This document shows positions 16,913 to 27,273 of a stretch of 64,000 nucleotides of DNA, in pieces; position 1 is the first letter of the stretch; every line of letters begins with the position of its first letter. The notes below the pieces were generated by a model. It made no database searches. It was not told where the DNA came from and saw only the letters and a list, made by a program, of their open reading frames with translations. Source of the stretch: Rhodanobacteraceae bacterium (GTDB taxonomy: Bacteria > Pseudomonadota > Gammaproteobacteria > Xanthomonadales > SZUA-5); contig JADJPR010000023.1 in NCBI GenBank assembly GCA_016713135.1, positions 1 to 64,000 on the forward strand. The letters run 5' to 3'. Made by a program: the position numbers and the translations under genes.

Positions 16913-18824
16913 CCCGAGTTCGACACTTATCCGACTTAAGTAATTGATTCGTAGCGCATCCGGTATCCCCGGTTGCCACTACGATGGCGTCGATCAGCTC
17001 GTCTGGAGGGCTTTGGTGTCGGGCAACGGCAGGTCCAGTTGCTGGAAGATCGAGCGGGTTTCCTCGCCGGTGGCGGTCAGTCCGCTCACGGTCTTGCCGT
17101 CGGCGGTGAACCGGTGCAGTTGGATGGCCTTGAGCTTGCGCAGCGCGGCTGCCGGGCTGAACTCGGTCAGTTTCGGACGCATGACCCGGTGCAACAGCAA
17201 CGCGAGGAAGCAGATCAACGCGTGCGCGCGGATGCGCTCGGGGAGCCGGTGATAGACCGGCGCCAGCGCGATGTCCTGCTTGAGCACACGGAAGCCGCGC
17301 TCGATGTCCGCCAGGCGCTTGTAGCGTTCCACCACCTCGACGGCTTTCAGGTCGCGCACGTTGGTCAACAGGATCAGCTTGCCGTCGAAGGCTTCCTGGC
17401 GTGCCAGCGCCGCTTCGTCCAGGTGCCAGCTGAAGCTGTCGGCGCGCAAGTCGGCTTTGAGGATCTTCGACAGATGTGCTTCCCTCACCGCTGTGATGAA
17501 GCGCAGGTAGGCGCCGCGGTCGCTGGCTTTGCGGCCGCGGGCCTTCTTGCCCTGATCCTGGCGCTCCAGCTTGTCCACCGCAGACTGCGCCTGCGCCTCG
17601 ATGGCCGCGATCCGGGCGCGGCGCTGCGCAGTCTGTTCGGCTGCCACGAGAGGGTCGTGCGCCACTACCATGCGATAGCCGCCCGCTTCGGTCTCCAGCA
17701 CCTTGGGCGCGGTCGCATCGACGCACGTTCGCGCCAGTTCCACGACCGATCCATGAAGTCGCCGTAACGGCGCGCTGGCACCGCGATGATCCAGGACAGC
17801 TCGACACCCTTCGGCAACTTCAGCGCCTCCAGGGCCGCGATCTGATCCAGACTCAGCATGCCGCGATCGGCCACCAGCACCACGCGCTTGACCGCATAGC
17901 GCGCCAGACTGCGCTGGATCATCGGCAACAAGGTGCTCACCTCGCCGACATCGCCGGGGAACACCTCGAAATCCAGTGGCATCCCGCAGCCGCTCTGCAC
18001 CAGCCCCAGCGCGAACTGACGCGCGATGCCGCCGGTGTCCTTGTTTATGCCAAAGGCACGCACATCGTCCGCCAGTCTGGTCTCGCCCTGGATGCGCACA
18101 TTGGTCAGGTCGTAGAACACCAGGTTCAGGTCCTGATCCAGCAGCGGTCGCACCAGCCCAGCCAGCCGCGACAGGATCGTGCCCGCATGGGCATCCAGCA
18201 CATCCATGGTCCGCAACAGACGCTGGTGGGTCACTTCGTCTGGCACCACGCCAGGGACGATGACTTCTTCCAGCCAACGCAGCACGCCGAGCTTGGAATC
18301 CGCGTCGCACAGGCGATTGATCACCATCAGCCGCGTCAGCGTGTCGACATCGAGCTTGGCGTCCGAGCGCGTCAGCCCGCGCAGGCAGCGCGAAAGACCC
18401 AGGCGATCCCAGAGCGCCGACAGCAGCCACGGTCCGCCCACTTCCAGCGATCGCTGGAAGGTTGGCGCCGCCGGCGGCCCGCGACCGGCCGCGCGGCTCA
18501 GGCTGGCGATAAGGCGATCGAGCTTGTCCTGTGAGTCCTCGACCCGGCCGAGGTTGGCGACATGCCGGTGGCGAGCAACGCCATCGGCATCCCGGAAGGC
18601 CTCGACGAGCTGGATGTACTGCCTCGGGCCGGACTTGGTGATCTTCGCGAACATGCCGCCACGGTATCACGCCACAACAGCGTATTCCATGGTGTTCAAG
18701 CTGAACGCGTGCCACTACACGATAGTTGCGGAATCGGCATCCTCAGACAGCGCAAGCCATTGATCCTGCAAGACCAACCCGGCAACGAGGGACCGCGAAA
18801 CGGGCAAAAGGTGTCGAACTCGGG
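16913..18824 (-). mobile_element. IS1634-family insertion sequence, complete, with 6-bp target duplication
   Basis: A 1912-bp element with 14-bp perfect terminal inverted repeats CCCGAGTTCGACAC at 16913-16926 and its complement at 18811-18824. It is flanked on both sides by the direct repeat AGCATC (16907-16912 and 18825-18830), the duplicated target. Inside is one transposase gene on the minus strand. Intact ends and target duplication mean a recent single insertion. The target lies between the TSUP gene and a winged-helix gene remnant. Confidence 0.93.
16994..18654 (-). CDS. IS1634-family transposase (one frameshift)
   Basis: DDE transposase of the IS4 superfamily, about 553 residues. It starts MFAKITKSGPRQYIQLVEAF, typical of IS1634. 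Candidate acidic residues lie in VFYDLTNVRIQG and VLVADRGMLS. The C-terminal part has the Y-x2-R-x4-E-x6-K signature in YKRLADIERGFRVLKQD, so the catalytic glutamate is present. The first part (to about residue 300) and the second part are in different frames; the switch lies near 17740-17770, just after VPARRYGDF. I see no slippery heptamer there, and this family is not known for programmed frameshifting, so it is an error or a real inactivation. Confidence 0.88.
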
Positions 18825-18835
18825 AGCATCCGGCC

Positions 18836-18982
18836 ATGGAGATGCAGACCGACATCGTCGGCTATCGCTTCGGGCGGGTCGAGCTTGACCTCGCGCGCGG
18901 CTGCCTGCGCGTGGACGGCAGCGATGTCTCCGCCACTGGTGCGCGGCCTGATGTCGGCCTGGGCCCGCCAACGGCGCGGTGA
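18836..18982 (+). pseudogene. N-terminal remnant of a winged-helix regulator
   Basis: ATG at 18836 opens a 48-codon frame. Its first 30 residues (GYRFGRVELDLARGCLRVDG) match the opening strands of OmpR/PhoB-type winged-helix domains found in TolB-like or adenylate-cyclase regulators. The recognition helix is missing; the frame then degrades and stops. It starts 11 bp from the IS right end. Likely the relic of a gene lost around the insertion. Confidence 0.45.
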
Positions 18983-19056
18983 CCGGCGTCGAGCGCCTGC
19001 TGTGCCTTGCCGAGCGAGACGACCGCTTCGGGCACCTCGCTCAGTAGCCGCTTCCC

Positions 19057-20955
19057 TCAGCGACCTGTGGCACCGCCATCGAGTACTGCCAGCGCTGCCT
19101 CGGCTTCTGCATCGCCGCGGGCGACTGCCGCAGACAAGACCTGCCTTGGCGTGGCGCCATTGGCACAGGGTTTCTGGATGTCGGCACCGGCCTTCATCAA
19201 AAGGGCCAGACTGCGGTCATCGTTTCGCGCGGCGGCGCCGCATACGGCAGTATCCTTCCAGAGGAAATTGATGGGAATGTTCACGTCCTTGATGGATGGC
19301 AGAACCTCCGACAAGGAGTCCGCACGGCGATAGTGGATAGCGCAAGCAAACAGCGCCTGGTCCAATTCACCCGCAACCGTACCGCCCGACATCGCTGTTC
19401 GTACCGCGGCGATGATCGAAGAGTCGCGCGCTCTGCAGGCTGCGAATCCGATCTTCTCGGGATAGAAGCTCGCCTTGATCACGGCCTTGGCGACTTCGAC
19501 GCGGGCAGTTAGGGCTTCCGATCGTCCCGTCGCGTCCAGCACGCGCGCCAGGTTCATGATCGCGCGGTGCCGCGTCAGTTGACGGTTGCCTGCGGCGACG
19601 ATGGCAGCTCGATAGAGCCTCTCGGCGTCTGCATATTGCTTCTGGGCGTATGCAAGGTCGCCCTCAAACTGGGCCAACATCGCGTTGGCGGGATCGATCC
19701 GTCGCGCATGCGCATAGTGCTCGGCCGCCTTCTTGTCGTCGAGCTTGAGGAATTCGACATACCCAGCAAGGGCACGTACGTCTGCATCATCTGGTGCCAC
19801 CGCGAGTGCGCGCTCGATGGCGATCTCCGCATGGCTATAGTCTCGCGAACCGGACGGCAGGTCGGAATCTCTCACCAAGCGCGGATCCCTAGGACGCTTG
19901 ATGCCCGGCTTCTCCAATGCAAACATGACCTCGAACTTCGCAAACAGTGATGCGATTCTCGGGTTGTCCGGATCGCGCAAGGCCAAGTCGTTGAGACGGC
20001 CGCGCAAAGGCTGCTTCGTGTGGAAAGTTCCGACGGCTTCGATCTGGTCGGCGATTTCATCCAGTAGAGCAGCGATCGCATCATTGCCCAAGTGCACGAC
20101 CACCGGCGCTATGCGCGTCCTCATCTGCTCCCCGAGAAGCTCGATCCAGTCTCGTTGGGCACCGGAGTAGGTCGCCGCCAATGCACGATAATAGGCCTTT
20201 CCGGGACCCGATTCGGCCCACTCCAGGAATGCCTCGATGTCGCTGTCCGGAACCTCTGATAGACGCCGGGCAAGGCGCACGTCCACCCCGATTTGTTCCG
20301 GCTCTTGCTGAGGCGCCAGGGACTCCATCATGAAGAAATTGCCCGTCTTCAAGGGATCCAGCTCGAGCTCGACCTCGGCGACAATGCGCTGGATGCCCCG
20401 TTGCTTCGCCGCAGCGAGATCGAATTTGCCCGTGGCCGTCCAGAGTCTCTGCAGAAGCTCTCGCCGCCGGCCGCTCGGCGCCGGTCCGGTTGTTGCTATT
20501 GACGCCTCAGTCATGATGGCGTCATGCACCTGGTGCAGGCGCGCATTTGCGGCCCAAGCCTCCCAGGCTTCGATCATTGGAGGAATTCGCGAATACCGAG
20601 TGAAATCACAAACGGATTGCTTGCGCAGCACCTCCTCGGAAAACAGGGTATCGAGCACCAGGCCTACATCCGCGAGTGCATTTGGATTGCGGGCCGAGAG
20701 AACGCGCTCGATTTCACCCCGAAGGATGCGAAAGTGCGTTTGCGCCCGCACCAAGTCGCCGCTCTGGCTCACGATGGCAATGGTTCGCTTGTACGCGGGG
20801 TAGTCGACGCCACGATCAGTCATGCAGTTTCTGGCGGTGGACCTCACCGGATCGTAGGCGATCGGATCAGGTTGGCCGGACTGTGGCGCCGTCCCGTTCG
20901 TGCACCCGGACAGCGTGAAAATGGCAAGAGCAACACTCAAGGACCAATAACGCAT
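19057..20955 (-). CDS. TPR-containing lipoprotein with ankyrin-like C terminus (paralogue 1)
   Basis: A 632-residue lipoprotein of unknown function. The signal peptide MRYWSLSVALAIFTLSGC has lipobox LSGC, so the mature protein is membrane anchored with Asn at +2 after a Thr. The middle holds a helical domain with the motif IEAWEAWAAN (about 140-150), then TPR-like pairs (SHAEIAIERALAVAPDDADV, AAEHYAHARRIDPANAM, AERLYRAAIVA). The end resembles an ankyrin repeat: VCGAAARNDDRSLALLMKAGADI followed by NGATPRQVL. Start 20953-20955 is chosen for the lipobox. It shares all three regions with the next gene upstream, 56 bp away, so the two are tandem duplicates and probably one operon. Confidence 0.8.
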   Translation of the reverse strand: MRYWSLSVALAIFTLSGCTNGTAPQSGQPDPIAYDPVRSTARNCMTDRGVDYPAYKRTIAIVSQSGDLVRAQTHFRILRGEIERVLSARNPNALADVGLVLDTLFSEEVLRKQSVCDFTRYSRIPPMIEAWEAWAANARLHQVHDAIMTEASIATTGPAPSGRRRELLQRLWTATGKFDLAAAKQRGIQRIVAEVELELDPLKTGNFFMMESLAPQQEPEQIGVDVRLARRLSEVPDSDIEAFLEWAESGPGKAYYRALAATYSGAQRDWIELLGEQMRTRIAPVVVHLGNDAIAALLDEIADQIEAVGTFHTKQPLRGRLNDLALRDPDNPRIASLFAKFEVMFALEKPGIKRPRDPRLVRDSDLPSGSRDYSHAEIAIERALAVAPDDADVRALAGYVEFLKLDDKKAAEHYAHARRIDPANAMLAQFEGDLAYAQKQYADAERLYRAAIVAAGNRQLTRHRAIMNLARVLDATGRSEALTARVEVAKAVIKASFYPEKIGFAACRARDSSIIAAVRTAMSGGTVAGELDQALFACAIHYRRADSLSEVLPSIKDVNIPINFLWKDTAVCGAAARNDDRSLALLMKAGADIQKPCANGATPRQVLSAAVARGDAEAEAALAVLDGGATGR

Positions 20956-21010
20956 GAAACCACCGGTTTTCCTGTGCAATCGGGCAAGGGGGCGCCCTGC
21001 GGGACGGAGG

Positions 21011-23127
21011 TCAGCGGCCATCATCCTGACCTTCCAGCAACTGGAGCATGTCTGCGGCAGCCTTTCTGAACGACGGTTCCGCATGCGGGCGTGTAGCACG
21101 CTCGGCCAGTTGCTCTCGTACAGTCTTGCCATCGCCACAGGGAGTCACGACGTCAGGCTTCGCCTTCAGGAGCGTGCCGAAAACGATGGGATCCATCTGG
21201 CCGACAGCGCTGCATACGGGTCGTTCCCCGTGCATCGAGACGTTGGGTTGATTGATGTCCTTGACCATCGGCAGGATCTGCTTGATGAATTCATGATCGT
21301 TACTCTCAATGCCACAGGCGAGCAGTCGATCGGAGGCCGCGTTCGGCTGGTCACTTCCCGCGACTACGTCCGCAGCGACGAGGACACGTACGCGAGAGGA
21401 GCAGGCCGCCTCCACAACCTCAGCCGACGTCTTGGCGAGTTCATACGCCCGCAGCACTTCGCGTGAGCGCTGTGCGGGAACAGCTTCGCCGGCACGAAGC
21501 AGTTGCAGACGGACCATCACATCGCGTTTGTTGTGGGGAGCCAACTGTCGGGCACAGGCGAGATCAGGGCTTCAATCTCGGCTGCCGCGCCATCGGACTG
21601 GACAAGCCGGTACGCGTGTTTCAGTCGGAAGTCCCACATGTCCGGATGACGCTCGAGCTGATCGTTCGCGAGTTGCCTGAAATCGCTTTCCCGCCCCTGC
21701 TTGGCGAGCACTATCCGCAGTCTTTCCAGCGAAAAGTGATGATCGAAGGCCCGTACTTCCGGAGCGGCGATTATCTGTCGGTACACCCGCTCCGCCTGCG
21801 CATAATCGCCGCCGACATAAGCAAGGTCTGCCTCGAAATACGCAAGCGCCGGGCCCTGCGGATCGATTTGCCGCGACCGCGCATACAACTTGGCGGCTTC
21901 TTCATCTCGCGACAGCATGAACTGCACGCGACCGAGATACAGGATCGCCTGAGCGTTCTCCGGGTCAATCTCGAGCGCACGACGCAAGTGCTTTTCGACC
22001 TCGGCATAGCGTTCCGGGTTTGCGGAATGCGTACGATCGATCAGGGGACGGATCTGGAAATCGTCCTGCATGAAAGCGGGCGGCAAACTGGCCAGCGCAA
22101 CCCGGGCGAGCAGGACCTGTACCTCGGCGTTGTCCGGATCCAGACGTTCGGCCTGAACCAACAGTGTCCTTGCCTCGGGAACCACCACGCGAGTACCTAC
22201 CTGGTCGAATACCCGTCGAGCTGCCACAAGGAGGCGCCTCGCCTCCTCGGGGTCTCTCATGATCGTGTTCTGCCCGGCAAAAGGCCTGAGCGTCGCGGCA
22301 ACCCGTTGAGTCCAAGGCTCCAATTGCATGCGGAGTTCGCGCAAGGTCGTGTAATACGCTTGGCCCTCCCGCGATTCCGCGAAGATGAGGAAACGCTGCA
22401 ACTCTTCATCGGATGCGTTTTTCAACGCACCCCCGAGGAAATGGTCAACAAGAACTTGCTCCGGCGGCACACCGAGGTTGCGCGGATTCATCGCCAGATC
22501 TTGCTGCAGCGACGACGCGGGATCCATCGCAGCCTCCGCGACGGCGACAATCCGCCACCTGAGCGCGGCCATGGCATGCTGGTAACCAGGCAGATCGACT
22601 GCACGAGAGACTCTCTGAAGGTGCGCGCGACGGTTTTCGGTCAGGGATTGATTGCGAGCCGGGATAGCGCCACTCACGTCGATGTCAACTATGGCGGCGT
22701 GGATCTCGCGCATCCGTGGGTCCAACGACCAGGCTTCCCACGCCTCGAATGCTGGCTGGACCATGTCAAAACCGCTGAAGGCGCACAAGGTGAGCGTCTC
22801 GATCTCGCTGACAGAGAACACTCCGTCCAGGGCTGAATCAAAGCGCTTGCGGGTGGCGGGATCGGACTTGTCCAGTCGCGCACCCAGCAGGCCCCTGAGT
22901 TGCTGGAAGAAGTCCTGGAAGCGTTCCACCTCGCCATTGCGTCGCAGCGTTGCGGCAATGATCGAAAATCCGTCGAGATCCGGACTTCTTTGCGGGCAAT
23001 CCGGAACTTTCTCGCCGGGGGAGGCATTGCCGGCTGACTGGATCGAAAGCGGCGGCTGTGGGTCGTATGTCTCCGAACATCCGGTCACCAGCAAGATCGC
23101 CGCAAGACTGAGAGATCTGGTACGCAT
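21011..23127 (-). CDS. TPR-containing lipoprotein with ankyrin-like C terminus (paralogue 2, frameshift)
   Basis: Paralogue of the preceding lipoprotein, about 705 residues when corrected. Signal peptide MRTRSLSLAAILLVTGC, lipobox VTGC. It has the same FEAWEAWSLD motif at about 130, TPR-like units (AEVEKHLRRALEIDPENAQA, AAKLYARSRQIDPQGPALA) and the C-terminal ankyrin-like VCSAVGQMDPIVFGTLLKAKPDV with DGKTVREQL. The frame breaks at 21543-21544: a run of two A on the plus strand should be three, and the rest continues as LAPHNKRDVMVRLQLLRAGE. The gap to paralogue 1 is 55 bp. No enzyme motif is visible. The pair may be an envelope scaffold. Confidence 0.78.
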
Positions 23128-23212
23128 ATCAATTCGTCACTTTTTCGTATCGAGCGAGAATAGCGCATGCATCAGCGTCCATTGCGTCGTCATTTCGCGA
23201 CTGCCCCCGGCC

Positions 23213-25246
<2,034 letters not shown>

Positions 25247-25368
25247 GGGTCACTCCGGCGGTCGTCGGGCGCGCTGTAGGCAGATTCCGACACGCGAATC
25301 GGAATGCGCCGGCTGTCGCGCGGGAGGCGCGAGCCTAGCGTATCGGAAACCCCGACCGGAGCCCGCCG

Positions 25369-25914
25369 ATGTCCTCTCCCCGCCATGCCCCTGGCCACAG
25401 CCGTGGCCTGAGTGCGATCGAACTGCTGGCCGTGCTGGCCGTGACCAGCGTGGTGCTGTCGATCGCCGTGCCCTACCTCCGCGGGGTGAACGCCAACACC
25501 CGCCTGAGCAGCGCCAGCAATGCGCTGGTGGTCGCGCTGCAGCGCGCACGCGTCGAGGCAGTCAGCACCGGGCGCAACACGGTGCTCTGTCCCAGCCTGA
25601 ACGGAACGCAGTGCAGCGACAGCAGCGACTGGTCGCGCGGTTGGCTGATCTACCGTGACCAGAACCGCAACACCCGCTTCGACGCGGGCGAGCCATTGCT
25701 CCAGGTACAAATGCTGGACAGCGCGCAGCTGAGCGTACGCAGCAACAATGGCCGGCGCTGGGTGACCTATCGTAGCCTCGGCGAGTCCGAAGGCGCGAAT
25801 ACCACCTTCGTGTTCTGCAGCCGGCAGGATCCGGCGCGCGGGAGGCAGGTGATCGTGGCCAATTCGGGTCGCGTGCGCACGCTGAACCACGCGCCGCCTG
25901 ACGGGTGCCCCTGA
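25369..25914 (+). CDS. FimT/GspH-like type IV pseudopilin
   Basis: A 181-residue minor pilin-like protein. The prepilin site is G13-L14 with Glu18 at +5 (RGLSAIELLAVLAV), followed by a hydrophobic helix. The site differs from the usual GFTLIE, but the glycine and glutamate that PilD needs are there. The body has the GspH/FimT pattern: SASNALVVALQRARVEAVSTGRNTVLCP, then SRGWLIYRDQNRN and a C-terminal FVFCSRQDPARGRQVIVANSGRV. Two cysteines (LCPSLNGTQC) may form a disulfide. No other pilus gene is nearby; a lone fimT is common and can serve in DNA uptake. Confidence 0.88.
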   Translation: MSSPRHAPGHSRGLSAIELLAVLAVTSVVLSIAVPYLRGVNANTRLSSASNALVVALQRARVEAVSTGRNTVLCPSLNGTQCSDSSDWSRGWLIYRDQNRNTRFDAGEPLLQVQMLDSAQLSVRSNNGRRWVTYRSLGESEGANTTFVFCSRQDPARGRQVIVANSGRVRTLNHAPPDGCP

Positions 25915-25943
25915 ACCGCAAATCCACCTAGTCGAGATCCTGC

Positions 25944-27221
25944 ATGTCCACGTCCAAGCCCGCTGCCACGCTGCCCTTCTGGGAGCGACTGCGCCCGATG
26001 CTGCGGTACCCGATGCACTCGGAGGCACTCCTCACGATCTCCGTGCTCGCGGTGCTGCGATTGCTCGGCTATGTGCCCGGCATGGGCTGGCTGCTCAACA
26101 TCCTGATCAGCGTGGCGATGCTCAAGTACGCCGCCGAAGTGCTGACCAATACGGCCAACGGCAACATGGAGGCGCCGAATGGCTATTCCACTCCGGACGA
26201 AGTCGGCTGGACCGTCCTCAAGGTGCAGGTGCTGCTATGGCTGCTCGCCATTGGTCTGACCATCCTGCTGGCCTACATGGGCGCCGGCGTGCTGTCCTAC
26301 GCGCCGCTGTTCGCGGTCGCCCTGGGCGCGCCTGCGGCCTTGATGTCGGCGGCGATCGACCAGGACACCTGGGGCGCACTGAATCCTTCAATGTGGCTGG
26401 CCACGCTTTCACGCATCGGCTGGCCGTACATCGGGGCCTCGCTGCTCTGCCTGGTGATCATGTTCAGCGAGACCAACGCCCAGCGCATGCTGGTGCCCTT
26501 CCTGCCCGGGCCGCTGGCCATCATCGGCCACTATTTCATCGCACATTACTTCACGGTGGTGACCTTCCACCTGCTCGGCTACCTGGTCTACCAGTACCGC
26601 GACGCGCTGGGCTACGAGGTCAAACCTACCCACGCGAAGCCCTTGCCACGCCCACTGGACCGCGACCAGAGCATCCTGGATCAGAGCGAGAAGCTGGCTG
26701 CGGACGGCGACACCGCTGGCGCCGCGGCGCTGCTCGGCGAGCACATCCACGAGCGCGGCGGCACCGATGCGGTGCACCAGCGTTACCGCAAGCTGTTGAC
26801 CCTGCATGGCGAAACCGAGGCGCTGGCGAAGCACGCGCGCACCTGGCTCAATGTGATGATCGCGCAGGAGCGCTGGCGCCAGGCGCTGGAGTTCTGGGCC
26901 GAGGTGCGCGGCGCCGATGCCAGCCTGTGGCCCAGCGATCCGGACCAGGTGCTGGAACTGCTCGACAAGGCGCACGAACTTGGACGGCCCGAGATCTCCC
27001 TGCCCTTCGCCAGCGGCTTCAGCCGAGCTTATCCGAAGCACCCGGCAGTCGGCGCCGTGCACCTGCGCGTGGCCCGCGCACTCGCCGGTCCGATGGGCCG
27101 CGCCGCGGATGCCCTGAAGCTGCTGCAAATGACCCGCGACGCGTTCCCCAGGTCGAAGGCGCTGGGCGAGATCGAGGCGATGATCGAGGAACTGCAGCGC
27201 GATCCGCGGCTGCGCGGTTGA
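25944..27221 (+). CDS. integral membrane protein with cytoplasmic TPR-like tail
   Basis: A 425-residue protein in two halves. Residues 25-225 hold about five hydrophobic segments (LLTISVLAVLRLLGYVPG, LLWLLAIGLTILLAYMGAGVL, YIGASLLCLVIMFS and others), resembling DUF4013-type membrane domains. Residues 240-425 are soluble helices with repeat-like spacing (SILDQSEKLAADGDTAGAAAL, QRYRKLLTLHGETEALAKHA, ALKLLQMTRDAFPRSKAL), as in TPR proteins. I cannot name a function. It starts 29 bp after the FimT-like gene and is convergent with the protease gene. Confidence 0.75.
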   Translation: MSTSKPAATLPFWERLRPMLRYPMHSEALLTISVLAVLRLLGYVPGMGWLLNILISVAMLKYAAEVLTNTANGNMEAPNGYSTPDEVGWTVLKVQVLLWLLAIGLTILLAYMGAGVLSYAPLFAVALGAPAALMSAAIDQDTWGALNPSMWLATLSRIGWPYIGASLLCLVIMFSETNAQRMLVPFLPGPLAIIGHYFIAHYFTVVTFHLLGYLVYQYRDALGYEVKPTHAKPLPRPLDRDQSILDQSEKLAADGDTAGAAALLGEHIHERGGTDAVHQRYRKLLTLHGETEALAKHARTWLNVMIAQERWRQALEFWAEVRGADASLWPSDPDQVLELLDKAHELGRPEISLPFASGFSRAYPKHPAVGAVHLRVARALAGPMGRAADALKLLQMTRDAFPRSKALGEIEAMIEELQRDPRLRG

Positions 27222-27234
27222 GTCGCGGGAGGAA

Positions 27235-27272
27235 GTAGCCCGGAATACGCGCTGCCCGGGACTCCGGGCTAC
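27235..27272. terminator. GTAGCCCGG hairpin between convergent genes
   Basis: GTAGCCCGG at 27235-27243 pairs with CCGGGCTAC at 27264-27272, with an inner GCCCGGG. It lies in the 52-bp gap between two convergent genes. It is a short member of the TAGCCCGG repeat family also present at 44.9 and 47.3 kb. It could stop transcription from both sides, although there is no T-tract. Confidence 0.55.
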
Positions 27273-27273
27273 G

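Noticed and set aside
17740..17770. Programmed frameshift in the transposase
   Set aside because: No slippery heptamer or following stem seen, and IS1634-type transposases are read from one frame.
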